64,000 nucleotides of DNA, taken from Hypoxylon rubiginosum. Taxonomy: Eukaryota; Ascomycota; Sordariomycetes; Xylariales; Hypoxylaceae. This document shows, piece after piece, positions 40,276-52,669 of this stretch. Every line of letters starts with the position of its first letter. The stretch's first letter is position 1. The stretch covers positions 62,001 through 126,000 of the forward strand of contig CADCXA010000062.1 in NCBI GenBank assembly GCA_902806565.1, read 5' to 3'. Made by a program: the position numbers and the translations under genes. The notes beneath the pieces were generated by a model, which was not told the DNA's origin, ran no database searches, and saw only the letters and a list, made by a program, of their open reading frames with translations.

Positions 40276-43200
40276 TCAATGCTGCTGCATAGTCCGCCTC
40301 ACATACTTTGAAGGTTCGGCTGTCGGATCCATATTGACACCCATCCAGTCCGCAAATATCCCCTGGCTCAAAACGATGTTTCCAGTGGTAATTGGAGCTA
40401 CAGAACCACTCTGGAAGTCTTCATAGCTACTGTACACCGACGTCGTGTGCCTACTGCCAGTGACCAGACCCAAGCCTGGTGCATTGGGATTGATGGTTTT
40501 GTCGTCGTGGGACCTGACCCAATGATTAGCTGTCTTCGATGTGGGCTGCGCGGCTTATACTTACAAAGGCTGCATTGACTTCTCAAACACATCTTCCAAC
40601 ACCGCGACGACGCCATTTGCCAACTGCTCGATCCCGAGCTCTGGATTTAGGTTCGCCTGGATGCGATCTGCGCTGATCTGCGCGTTGGGCGCTTTCTTCA
40701 GCACATGCTCGATGTGGCACTCGGCTTCGTTGCCGTATAGATAGAATGGCATCTTCGTGGGGTAGTCTTTTTCCAGAGCATCGTAGGACATTGGCTCATT
40801 GACAATGACACGGATATTGGAGAGCGTAAACTCCACCAGTACGGGGGTATCTTCGTCTGGAGTACTTTCATATATGCGGCACGTGATATTAGCGCCGGGC
40901 TCAAGCATATCAGACAGCACTGCTTCGTCGACATTTGCTGTGATGTAGGTCTTGTCCGGGTTATCCTGACGAAGCTGGTTGTACTGCCCCTGCACGTCCG
41001 CGGGGTAGTCAGCTGTGACGATGAGTTGCCAGCGGTGGTTTGCCATTTGGAACATGGGCATATGGACAAGATAGATCTGACTGAGGCCTTGCATGACGAA
41101 GCGGTGGATGGTGGGCTGAATCTCGTTGCGGGTGACGCAGCGCTACGACACGTTAGCCTTGGACCTGTATAACCTCGGATGACACACCTCGACTTCCTGC
41201 TCTGCAATTTCCTTGAACTTCTGGGTCATATCTTCAAGAAACGGAGAGTCAGTGGGCCACGGACTCATGGTCACGTTGATGAGGAATGTCAAGGCCCCAT
41301 GCGCCGGGTTCGTCTCATCATCTAGCTGCAGCCGGTGCTTAAAAGTCTTGAGACATATCCCATAATCTTCCTCGCTAAATGAGGACGATGTGAGAAATAA
41401 TGGAGGCGGGTAATCTGCATCATTTATGCTCGTCACGGATAGGCGCTCAAAGATGCGCTCGTTGAGATAGTTTGCCTCGCCCTTGTCTCGTCAGCAGCGG
41501 AAAAGAAAACTAACTGCCGTGGACTCACGATGTCTTGGTTGGGCTCGCCGTTGATCTTGAAGTTACACGCGAATGCATTGATCATGAGATCGCTACCCAG
41601 GGTGGCCAGAAACTCAAAAGTGTCCTCGTCATTGGCAAGCTCCTCGTTGCTGACACCGAGAATCTTCTCCCGAATGCGATTCTTCTCGGTCTCGACGTCT
41701 TCGCCCTTCTTCTCGCTGGGAAGCCGATTGAGCGGTACGACGATGAGATTGTCTTCAGGCTTGGTCAAGGTAGCCCAGTAGCAGTAGAGCTAAGTTATGT
41801 TAGCCTACACGATTCCGAAATGGGACGGCAAACTGACCTTGGTGCAGGTGAAGACTGCTTCCCCGAGTAACCTCGCATAGCCATCTTTGCCGATGGTCTC
41901 GTGGGTGAGCCAGGTAGCGGCTGCCGAGGCGCCGGGTTTGCTGCCCTCAACGCCGTAGACACCCATGCTTTCGGTTTCATCACCTGTGTGGAAAACGTAA
42001 GGACTAGTCCAGGTGATAAGATACCTCATGCGCTCGTCGCGATAGCATAGGCCCCCTGCTGGATAATTGATATATCCCGACCTACCACCAAGTTAAAACA
42101 GCACTGGACGACAGATATACCAAACCTACTTGTGCGGGTCAATTGTGATGCTATCGGCGTCACGCAGGGATCTAAGCTGCGTCATAGTATACTCCTGGAG
42201 CGTTAACGCGGGCACATAGGGCAATGGTGGCTCTTCTCGAACCCCCTTCGGAATCATCGAAGTAAAATAACCGCCCCACGCCGCATCACAGTGGATGGCA
42301 AAGGAGAGGCCCCTCGCCTGATATTCTGCGCGGAGATCGACAACCTCTTTGATGGGATCGCAGGCGCCGTGTTCGGTGGATCCGATGATGGCCACGCCGC
42401 CAAAAACGGCCGTGTACTCGTCTTCCGATTCCCCCTGGAGGCATGCCTCAAGATGGTTGCGTAGCTCTTCGATGTCCATGCGAGCATCTTCGTCGACGCC
42501 GACGTTGATAAAACCCCCAGATCCCAAGCCGGCAATCGCTGCAAAAGGGGGTGAACTGTGGTCCAGACAACGTCAAGGGAATGGGGGACTAACCTCCGCC
42601 TTTAGGCCACGAGTAATGCTTCGTCGTGCTCACAAAGAACTTTGGTGGCTTCTGGATGTGAAACTGCTGCTCTAGGTACTGCGTACCGACCGTCTGCACG
42701 AGGTAATTGCTCAATGCATCCTGTAAAAAGGTCGAAGAGATAGAGTACTCTTTCCCGAGACGGGTAGGGAGTTCGAGCACCGTCGGCGGCGTGAGGTTCA
42801 GCAACTCCCAGGTTGAGAGATCAATGAAGGACTTCTCCCCATCCTTGCACGTGGGCACGAGGAATGGCGGGTCGATGTGAGCAAGGAAGGCCAGCGGGCC
42901 ATCGTCCTTCATGGCGAGTCTGAGAGACAGCGGATAAAACTTGAGATTACGGACTTGATTATAATTTGGTCAGCGAGTCGATCGCTGAGATATAAAGGTG
43001 TAAAGGATGAGAAAATGAGGGACTTACTTGCCCAAATAGCCTCGAGGTTCGCTACAGAGCCATCCTGTAACGAAATTTGTTAAGTACCTGGCTCATCATT
43101 CGAAGCTTCGATCAAGCTAACTCACGCAAGTAATATGCCCCCAAGGCTGGATAGTCTCTCCGTCACCGTCCTTCTCTTTTCCATAACCTAGCATATCACA

Positions 43201-43676
43201 GAGCCAAGTACCGACGTCTCTCTCAAGTGCGGTCGTGACGGGGCTGGCTTCAGTCGAGACATTATTGGGATTGTACATCATTGCCGCCATGTCTTGGACC
43301 CACATCAAATTAGTGTTTTTGAGCCAGCGGAATTGAGAAGAGAGATCCTACAGCCAATGATGCTCGGCATCGTCGTGTCCATATTCATGTGGGCGTTGTA
43401 CCTAGGCGACCAGAACGGGATGGACCCCGTAGCCAGGCTTCCGGACAGGCCCCTAACATCCGCTTGGAGCTTCTCAATACTATCCTGGAAGCTAGTTGTC
43501 TCCATCATGCCCTGCGTGATGAAGTCAGGATCATCGTTATATATCGACTGCCTTGCCGTCCGCTGCTCGTCGAGGATGAGCCTGAAAAAGGACTCTAAAA
43601 TATGGAAATTCTCGGCACGAGGGCCTAAGAACCAAGAGCCAACTTTGGCATGGGCGAGTGTATTTGCATCATCCAT
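40276..43676 (-). CDS. PLP-dependent decarboxylase, bacterial tyrosine-decarboxylase-like
   Basis: Group II amino-acid decarboxylase. Ten exons: 43676-43352, 43292-43126, 43064-43028, 42953-42594, 42538-42130, 42081-41838, 41789-41529, 41481-41188, 41142-40565 and 40513-40276; 970 aa. All nine introns (45-74 bp) keep phase. MMYNPNNVSTEASPVTTALE and WGHITCDGSVANLEAIW strongly recall Enterococcus tyrosine decarboxylase. STEHGACDP (about 350-358), the PLP-binding Asp in CDAAWGGYF (D381) and the Schiff-base Lys in ITIDPHKSGYINYPAG (K433) are all present; the K433 codon is split by intron 5. The C-terminal 350 or so residues extend well past the roughly 620-aa bacterial enzyme and fit a longer fungal form. 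Expected product is an amine such as tyramine, but the substrate is inferred. The ATG at 43676 is the first in frame. The gene appears intact. Confidence 0.87.
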
Positions 43677-43952
43677 GATGGTTGCTTTAGAGGCGCAGAC
43701 TGTAAATGGTGAAATTACAATGGTAGTCAGAGAACTTCTGGGGTGTTATGAGTGTTTGGAACCGACTCGAGGAAGGTTAACTGCTCTATTTCTAGGTTCA
43801 CGGTTACTGTGCTGTCCTAGTTAGCGGGGGCAATAGCCGACTCCCAGTGCAATAGCCGACTCCTAATGCAATACACAACATGGACGGAACGTCACCTGTG
43901 TAACGAAGTAATGTACCGGAGCGTTTCTTTTTCTTGCCGCGTTTAACGGCCA

Positions 43953-44529
43953 TCAAAGTTTCACATATATATGACTCGGTGGCTTTCGTGGGAATTGCGG
44001 CTGGCTGGACTGATGCGCTGTCGCTTCACATAGTCCCCATTGCAGGCCATCGTATTCCGCTTTTACTCGGCCTTCTGCCTCTCGTTTATCCAAGTTCATG
44101 AAGCTATGCACACGATCATCGGGTAAGTGCCTTACTGTGGCTGGCTCAACTGTAAGCATCATTGGGGCAATCGGACATGGGCCTTCTGGCAATAGTTCCG
44201 CCTCCGCGATAATAGCCAATGCTGATTCTCGGTACTTACGTTTTCTAATATCGGTGAGCTCTCTGAGCTGGCCGTTAGGTCGCCATGAAGCAGTCTCATT
44301 ATGATCAGGAAATGATCGATGAAGCTGTGGAACATTAATCAGCCACATTTATGTAGGCCTCGTCATGATCGAACTGCACAACTGCTGCCAGCATATATAT
44401 GCTAGGGATCATCTCTTCACGGAGATCGGAGGCCATCGTGATCGCGGAGATGGAGCTTGATTTTTCGTGGATATCGGATATCATAAAGTACGTCCACATC
44501 AGAGATGCATGTTTCTTGCCACAAGACAT
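43953..44529 (-). pseudogene. hypothetical ORF pair, possibly a frameshifted gene
   Basis: Two minus-strand frames overlap in succession: 44529-44335 (64 aa from an ATG) and 44348-43953 (131 aa). Their compositions look protein-like, for example KKHASLMWTYFMISDI in the first and ALAIIAEAELLPEGPCPIAP in the second. No splice pair of sensible length joins them (the only nearby GT..AG gives about 22 bp), so a frameshift or two unrelated chance ORFs are the alternatives. I do not recognise a family. Confidence 0.25.
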
Positions 44530-45528
44530 CTCACCATATGGCTAGACGCCCCGACCGCGCAGGTGAGAGGGACGGGAGAAACGGAATAGTCTTTGTCCTT
44601 CTTCTTCCTGAATAAGGGAGATATGTTGAGCACAGGCGCGAGCATTGTATGCTCTAACCAACGGCGTACATGTCATCAAATCATAGAACGTATGCCAAAA
44701 GTCCAATAGACGTTGTTACAAAATGTATACTCGTAAAACGACTCTCAGGCGGTGGAATGGTGTCTGGGTACCCGAGTCCCTGGCTGGGAAATCGGGGCTT
44801 GTTTGAGAGGAAGATAAATACTGTGTGATGTTATTATAAGCACAGCCCAATGGCCGCAAGCTTTCCAACCGGATATAGCCGTCACAGCTCGTGCCTACCT
44901 ACCTAACCCATATCGTCAATATATCCCTAACTGTCTCCTCAATCAGACTACCAGATATATATCAGGTAGTTCAGCAAATAATGCTAGTCTTGCTACTATG
45001 TCAAAAACGATTTATCTAGAGATGATGGCAAAAGCGAGCCGCGGTATCTAACCCGTGGTGAAGAGTAGATCGCGTCGCCAATCCTCCAGACGACCCGCGC
45101 TTAGCCCAAGACGTAGGTGTGCCCAACCTTGACGGAATCGAATCATGGGCTAGAGAGTACTGGGAGTGGAACCTGTGTCGATATGCACACATTAATGAGT
45201 TTGAGTAACTAAGATCTTGGTACTCGTTTTAGGGGGACGAATCAGAGTCGCACATACTTTATCAATAGAGAAGTAATTAGAGAACCTGATGAATTGTCAC
45301 ACAGTCTTATAGAGGACTGGATTATGGATTAGATATATAGGTGCCTAGGTCAGGACCATTGATTCGTCTAACTTATGCAAGAGTTACCAATGAGGCACAT
45401 AGGGGTAGGCAATCCTTCTCGCTGCAGAGGTAGTTAGGTTTTGGATATCAACCTTCGGTAGTATGGGAAGTACATTATTAGAAAGATTCTGTTTACCTAA
45501 CTTTGCAAGTAGAACAGGATCTAGGTTG
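44530..45528. other. intergenic, no gene seen
   Basis: About 1 kb of normal composition with no coding frame, RNA gene or repeat that I can support. Confidence 0.5.
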
Positions 45529-46800
45529 TTAAATAAATTTGTATCTCAGACCCATGTCAGCTGCCATCTGGTTTAATCCTTTCAAATCTCCTTGGAATGT
45601 CTGCTGCAGCTCAGGCTCGATGTATTCAGGAGTGTAACCGCCCCCGAAATCTATAACCACTGCATCCCCTTGGGAATTGATAATGACGTTATCCGGTTTC
45701 ACGTCTCCCCAGACGATGCCATCTTTGTGAAGTCGCTTTACCGTTGCTTCAAGCTGTTGGGCCCACCTCATCTTTTCCGCCATCGAGGCTTCCCTCATTC
45801 GCGACGCGAGCGTTTTCCCCTCGATATACTCTAGGAGAAAACCCATCAAGGACTCATCGTTACCACCCCACACAACAAGTCCGAGGAGCCTAGATGTTTG
45901 GAAAGTGGGGTCAGAATTGCCACTGCGATTGAGCTGTAAGAGTAGGTATTTCCATCTCTCTTAAATAGCCGTAGTCCTTAAAGCCAGCTTTGAAGAAGAA
46001 CACCTCCCCCGTCCCGACCCGCCTGACTTTGCTTGGAATATCACTCAGTTCCTCATCACGCAGTCCGTCGTCTACTCGCTCGAGTTCGGACGCGGAGAAG
46101 AGAGGAACGGGTGGAAGCGCTGAACGAAGAACAACTCCTTCCGCTGGGAAGATAGCCCCGGCGGAAGAGGATCCGACACTCTCATTCCCGTCGTCTGGCA
46201 AGAAGTCGACAATCTCAGTACGCGGGCTCGTGTCACCGTGGGTCTTGGGATCGTAATCTTCTTGGACGGCGCAGAGCTTGCCTCCCTTATTGACAAGCTC
46301 GAATGCAAATGTGGGTGGAGAGAAGTATTCGAGAAGCGTGATAGGCTTCCGATCACTAGGTGCTAAGGTTGGAGCCGCTTCGCGCATGAAATCGTCCAGT
46401 GTATCCAGGATCCAGTCCTCAAAGTTGGACAAGTTCTCAGGGTCGTCGAGATCATCCTTGAACTCGTTGAATTCATGCAATACCTCCCCTTCCCCTTCTA
46501 GTTTTTCTGCTATGATGTTCACATAGAATCGTACGCGATTATACATAAACACGTAGACAATGGCCTCGACATGAATTGTCAGTTCAAGCATGCAAAAGGC
46601 GGGTAGGACGGCCTCTTCGTCCGGATTTCCCATCTTGAAGGCCTGTGGATGTAAAGTTAGCAATTACAACCTTTTTTAAACCAAGTACTACAAAGGAGCA
46701 AATACCTATGAGTTTGAGCCCGTCTGGAAATGATTTGTGGGCGACTAACCATCCATAGGGAATGTTTAAAAGTTTTGTACCGCCTCCCTTTTTTGCTTCT
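45529..46800 (-). pseudogene. protein-kinase-like gene, frameshifted
   Basis: A kinase-like protein of a fungal type with an N-terminal region of unknown function. The C-terminal lobe is recognisable: LLEYIEGKTLASRM (hinge), the catalytic-loop segment IVWGDVKPDNVIIN, and VVIDFGGGYT in the DFG position. The upstream part (from ATG 46633) reads to ...GYLREMEI and then runs into a stop, while the kinase part resumes one frame over; dropping one of the two G at 45945-45946 would restore continuity. No intron could explain this. A further piece on the minus strand (about 46790-46710, reading NIPYGWLVAHKSFPDGLKLI) looks like an upstream exon, but the splice phase to the acceptor near 46644 does not fit, so a second lesion or a missed exon is likely. 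Sequencing error at the GG pair remains possible. Confidence 0.6.
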
Positions 46801-47193
46801 GGTGTTGTGGATTAGTAATTGAGAGTCCGCGGATAACGTGCTATAATTATAGTGGACTTAGTGGACTATGTGCCCTATAATGAGAAGCGGTGGTAGGCCG
46901 CCTCTGGGCGGCTCCGACTGCTACGCAAACTCCGTTTTATCGGCGCTCCAACTACGAACCCGGCTAAAAAAAAGGAGCCCGTACCCGGACACCGGCTCTG
47001 AATGATTATTTTTCTACTTCGGCCACCGCCGTTTAATTCAAACGCTCTAGTCATTTACCAAAAACCATATTTGACAAAATTCTCTTACACTTTATAATAT
47101 ACAATTTCATAATCCAAGACATGCTCTTCATCCATCTACCACCAACCCCTTTCTCCTAAATGGAGCCCTAGGGCTAAACAAACAACTAGTCTA
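46801..47193. other. intergenic, no gene seen
   Basis: Mixed composition with GC-rich patches (about 46880-46990) and an A-run. No gene or clear repeat partner seen in the window. Confidence 0.45.
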
Positions 47194-48478
47194 CTAGACA
47201 TAAGTTCTGGGCTGCTGGGACTTAGGGTCGTAGATAACCGCGTACCCTTCCGTGACTCGAATTCTGTCTTCCTGCTCTTGGTGTCCAGAGCCCCGACCTG
47301 GGTTGGTGGAGCCCGCTGTAACCGAGGAAGAATGGTACCCCACTGGATGGCTGGGAATGGCGCGTACGTTTGCTTCGTTGAGTTCTACATCCGAGCCCAC
47401 GTAGTCCTGGTTGCTTCTAGACTTTGAAGTACCGTAACGTGCCGTAGGCCAGAGCTTGCCCATCATGGATGTGAAAGACGAGGATATGTTCTCGAACAAG
47501 CTGAGTTTCGTAATGACCCTCAGCTTAGGAAGACTACCCAGGATGATGAGGAGCGACACCTCGATTGACGCGAGGAGACTTGTGACTCCGAAGGTGACGA
47601 ATACCTTTTCTGGATTCGTCCCGTCTTCTGCGTTAACTTCGGTACTGCCATTCAATGTGTCGCTCGTTATAACAGCCCGGCCGATGGCAGCGCCCATAGT
47701 GATGAAAGAGCCGGCCATAACTACCATGAGACCAATCTTCTGCCGGGTAGCCATGTTAAGCTTCCAGATAAATATAACGGGAAAGAATGCATAGAGAAAA
47801 TCCGATATGATAAAAAAGACTAGGTAGCTACCTGTTAGCGCAAAGTATAGTCTGTGATAATACGCGGAGATTGCTCTGCCATAGGTTGACTGAGGATAGA
47901 GAGGTTTACTCACTCAGCTCAGTGAATATAAGAATATTATGCGGGAGGTGAGGGATTCGCCAATCCGCAGCGAGGCGGAAATCCCAACTGGCTGGAAAGG
48001 GGCTGGCTTGGAAAAAGACGAATATAAAGTTGGCCAAGCCGAGAGTAATCATCATAGAGGTGTATATAATGATAAGCCATTTAAACCACCTTCTTACGCC
48101 GAAGATCGTGACGAGCATAATAGCGATCGATAACCTCGCAGTTAGGTTCGCAAGGATGTTGACGGGTACGGTAGCCCAAGCCCATTTACTCATGTCGACG
48201 ATTTGCTGAATTGTCATGGTCTCCATCGGATACCCGAAGCCGGTGACGCTCGTGAGGGTTAAGAATGTCTGAAAGAGGATGTGGATACACAAGGCGAGAA
48301 GCATGATCCAATCATCGAGGGTGAAAACCTGGGTAAACTTGCGCCGGAGATAGAAGCGAAGAACGACTGCTTGGATGGCAAATGCAATGAAAAACCAAGT
48401 CAACGCCAATAAAATTTCTGCCTTCGGGGAAAGTCCACGATCTAGGGGCTCAATTGGGAACGTGAATGATGCATCCAT
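47194..48478 (-). CDS. SAT4/rhodopsin-domain integral membrane protein
   Basis: Seven-helix fungal membrane protein of the SAT4/PTH11-like rhodopsin-domain group; such proteins are suspected receptors or accessory proteins near metabolite genes. The first exon from ATG 48478 covers helices 1-4 with the family pieces VLRFYLRRKF and LDDWIMLLALCIHI; the second reads ISDFLYAFFPVIFIWKLNM and MVVMAGSFITMGAAIGRA, then a Ser-rich cytoplasmic tail. The intron position is uncertain: 47832-47913 (GTGAGT donor, 400 aa) or 47852-47909 (GTAAAC donor, 408 aa) both keep frame. The reading frame is open upstream of 48478 but has no other ATG. No signal peptide or CFEM domain is seen. The gene appears intact. 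Confidence 0.78.
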
Positions 48479-49537
48479 GATGATTGACACAAGTTGACTG
48501 ACTTCCAAAAGGTTATGATAGGTAATGAGTGAGAAGTGAGAAGACGAGATATCTAGATTGGTAATATGAAATAATTATACTATTATAGCGGTCCTGAGTG
48601 AGTTGGGTAACCAGTGAACAGATGAAATACCACGAGCTTCCACGGCAGCGATGCGAGCTGTAACTCTGTGTGAACTCTACGGCTATTTTTACACACTTGT
48701 AGGCTCAGAGTTTGGATCTACGTTTTCTTAATCATCTCGCGTTAAACTACCCGTCCTGGTTCATATCTAAAAGAGTTGAAGGAATTGCAGCTTCACGAGA
48801 GAACAAGTGTAGTTACATTGGATGGGTGCAGGAAACAATATTTTCGAGGCGTGGTTTGGCTGGGCATCCATAAGTCCCTGGGTGCCAAGTTAGGTAGCCA
48901 AGTTTAATTCCATGTTGTTGGAGCAGTGGTCCATCGTTTGGTATATCTGATATGCAAGCTGCACCATCATATAACAGTTGTTTTACCCACGTGCAACCCG
49001 GATGGAGATAGTTCTAGAGCCGATGGAGTGTTGGTTAACGCCCAGCTACACAGACGCGGGTTGGAGTATGTGTTACCGCTACTATATCCTAAAACTTGCT
49101 CAAATTTTAAGCAAAGCCCATAGAAGCAGGTTAGAAATGCCAACTACTTAGGTAGGCATTCGATGTAACCTGCGAAGCAAAGCCACCCGGCAGCCTGGGT
49201 AGTGCCAAGCAAGTGACCAAGATACAGAGCGTGGTATTCACTATATTGCCTTGAGGCCCTTGTGGAGGAAACATATTAAGATACCTCAGGTACGAAGGTG
49301 ATTATTTGGTGTGTGAAGTTTTTATTCATTTATCAACGCGTTTAATAGTGTTTAAAAATTGTTACGAGGATGATGGATTGACTTGAGGTAAATGTGAATA
49401 AAATCAATACAAATTCGCTATTGGCAAGTGTGATTCATCTCGAGATGACTATGAACAATGCGCCGTACTTAGACGATAACCAGTAGAATAAAAGCTATAT
49501 ACCCTGCAACAGTGTTTAAATCATGCAGAGAATATTA
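48479..49537. other. intergenic, no gene seen
   Basis: About 1 kb separating two genes of the minus strand. No coding frame or repeat that I can support. Confidence 0.5.
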
Positions 49538-51606
49538 TCAAGAATTGTGTCGCTGCTTCATCAAAATTTGCGTGTTTTGATAAGGATAAATAAAAGTACG
49601 CCAGGAGAAGTATCGTTTCGCCGTAGGATTAACAAGCTCAATATCGTATCTCGTGATGAGCACACCAAGGATGATTTTGATAGCTGCGGACGCATACCAT
49701 CGTCCGGTGCTAGAAATGTTTTCAGTCACAGTCTGAGAGGATGAAAAAGGCGCTGAGCTGAAGAGAAGTTTGGAAAAAGCTTACCATGAGGCTTTACCCG
49801 TCCCCCACTGCTGCCAGTCTGTGAGATCAGTATACGCGGATGATTTATCCGCCTCTGGGATCTTGAACTTCTCCGAGGATAGGCCTTCGATGTATGTCTC
49901 AGCGTGATCGAGGATCTCAGGCCTGACGAATCGGAAGATGTAAAACTCATCGGCTTTTGACCAGGTATTCGGATTCCTGTTCATCCCCCTGGGGGCAGAA
50001 CATACCCAATTACCCGGCTGCACTATAGTCCCATCGGAGAACCGAAAAGGCCTGAGTACTTTCCGGCGGGAGCTGACTATATTCAGGGTACTTTAATAAG
50101 CTTTGGAAGAACGCACGGGGAAATCTATATCACGAAGAGAGCGGAATGTTGTATCTTACCTGATTCGATAGGATTGAGACGGGCTGATTCCTTCATGAAG
50201 CTATCCATGAGTGGCAGAATCTGGCCGCCTGCCTTGTCAAATGCCTCCCATCCTGTGTGACCTATCTCCTGCCGGAGTATATCCACGAATTCGGGATGAT
50301 CGCAAAGGTCGAAAATTGCGGCACACGCGGTGGTCGATGCGATGTGAACAGAGCCAAACCACACCGCAATCAGCTCATGGACGATACGAGTTACTCCCCA
50401 TGGCTTGTGCCTGGGTGAGTGGTCCATGATCCATTCGATGCAGTCATTTTGCTCTGGGATTTCATGGCCTCCCGTGCGAAGCTCTCGGTCTCGAAATCGT
50501 TGAGATACCTCTCTAGTCAACGCTTCCGTCATAACCTTACCCGAGTCCAGACGGTCGGATAGGAATTTTCCAAGAGGGCTGGTATGTTAGCACAACCACT
50601 CTGTAATAGAGAAAGGGGGTCCTAATACTCACGTCGAGAATACGCTGGGGACCATTCTTAAAATCTCGGCAATTATGAGCGTATGCTCTATCATGTTGAT
50701 ACCGGCCTTCAGGAATTTTGGGTCTCGAGCTGGCGAGCAGTACGATTATTAGAATGATATACCGAGTAGGCTTAAAATGTGAGGAATGTCTTACCGAGCT
50801 CCGGTCCAAAAAAGGCGTGGGCGTTAGACTGAGCAACTGCTCCAAGGATGATCGGAAATATTGCACCTTGTCTCACTCCTAGAAAAAAAAGGAGAAAGAA
50901 GTCAGCCAATGAGGATTCACTTGGAAGGGCCAACCTAGATGGGAGCGGCCAACAATATCAGCCTTTTACACTCAATTTGTTTACTTACCATCTGCTACCA
51001 CTGTTAAGGTATCCAAGCGCTGATCGAACAAAGCACATAGATCGTGGCGAATTCTGGGAAGGAGAGAAGGGAGATATCCAGCGAGACGGCTCCGCAATGT
51101 CATCTGCAGCGGTGCACCATCCGAACCTCGCTTATCGTTCCAAACAAAGTCGCTCATGGTGTGCTTTGGCTGGAGAACCTCCTTGGCCGCCGCCAGTAGT
51201 GACAGTGTCCCCTCCGGCGCCGCATCGATCTCTTTGATGCGCTTCCAGTCCGAGACGAGAACGATGGTATTGCTTGGTGTAGCCACAGAGAAAGGGGCAC
51301 CATTAGACTACCACAAAAGCGTGTTAAATCACGGATTATAAAAAAGCATCAAAAAGGAGTGAATACCTTTTCGTATGCTGCTTGGATGATCGCTGGGCCC
51401 TGGATGAGAAAGGACAATGCTTTAAGTCGTGACTTTAGAAGAACAAGAGGGGACAAAATGACAAGTAGAAAGTCATGTTTTTTCGACGCGCCATCGTTCT
51501 TCAGTACAGCGTCAAGTAACGAAGATAGGGCTATGGCAGCAAGCATGCAAGAGCCACCCAAGAGGGCGACTTCTGCTGCGTGGGTAAGAGCCCAAGCAAG
51601 CAACAT
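49538..51606 (-). CDS. cytochrome P450 monooxygenase
   Basis: Microsomal P450 of a fungal type resembling ent-kaurene-oxidase-like enzymes. Seven exons: 51606-51367, 51307-50989, 50878-50795, 50729-50633, 50578-50160, 50076-49785 and 49709-49538; 540 aa, and all six introns keep phase. A hydrophobic N-terminal anchor (residues 1-30) is followed by PFSVATPSNTIVLVSD, the I-helix segment HIASTTAC (about 325-332), the K-helix ExxR in KESARL (about 376-381), and DEFYIFRFVRPE. The heme-binding loop is WGTGKASCTGRWYAS with the ligand Cys at 484; the usual Pro after that Cys is Thr. Cys 484's codon is itself split by the last intron. Substrate unknown. In context it could oxidise a product of the decarboxylase, which is inference. 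Confidence 0.88.
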
Positions 51607-52669
51607 ACCTCCTATGTGGCCAAGAAGTCTAATAGATGACACCCTTGTGCACTCGTCCCAATATGGGTATTGCTTCAAAATTGAAATCAGAAACGGTAGT
51701 GTATCCCGTCCTTCATACAAATCGAGACGGAGAACTCAACAAGAGATATAACAATTCAACGCCCCTATGTCTACTTAGGTACCTGTTCTCATCCCTAGTT
51801 CCCCTAACACAAGCTTGCCACAGAAATCAGCAGGTCTGCCCATGCCCAATTCTCTTCCTTCATTCACCGTGATGCTTCCATTTTCAGTAACATCTAGAGA
51901 GCTCATAAAACCGCTAATAGGGGAGGTTCCTAAGCTCGGTCACCTGCCGCCATGTAACACCGTTTACACTCGTAACAGAAGCTAAAGTGGTAGCTCGAGG
52001 TGTATACAATTGGAGAATTTCAAAAACCCGCCGCAATGCCAACAAAATGCAATCCTACCACACTCTGGCTGTTGGCTGTTGGCCCTTGGCTGAGGGATCA
52101 GCACCTATCAGTCGGGTTACACAAACAGTTCCGGGCTTTATTTAGTAGCCGAGTACCTGGAATCGTTGGTTTCGGAATTCGTCGATGAACAATCCATACA
52201 GTTTACTGGCGGTGATTCCTACACAGAATCGCACATTTCAACTTGTAAGGGGTAACTTTAACAAAATGGGGTTTATTGCTAGATTTCCTGTTCTTGAAGC
52301 TCCACGCATGCAATCGCCCTGGACCGAGACAACCCTAGGAGGTACCTAGACCGAAGCAGCCCTAAAGCGTACTAAAAATAAAGTTACAAGGGTTCTATTA
52401 GTGGGCCACCCTACACCACGTGCCTAGGGCGGCCTGTCCCCCTTAATCTTCGTACCTGAAGCTTTATTCTCCTAGCGACGCCTCAACGGCTCAAACGCCC
52501 CTCTACCATGCCAAACTATCATGACAAATGCGCCGATGAACTAACTGGCCTCGCCTCCTGATGTGATGAAAGACCTGATCTCATCGGTATCCATGCATCT
52601 TTTTCCACCTGGTGCGACAAGGCGATATTGATAATGAGAAAAGCAGATGCGCCTGAAGGATGGTGAATC
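51607..52669. other. intergenic, no gene seen
   Basis: About 1.06 kb between the P450 start and the DUF4267 gene end. No coding frame with family resemblance; the P450 promoter lies here. Confidence 0.5.

Noticed and set aside
46880..46990. GC-rich patch as a possible MITE
   Set aside because: No terminal inverted repeats or second copy could be found in the window.
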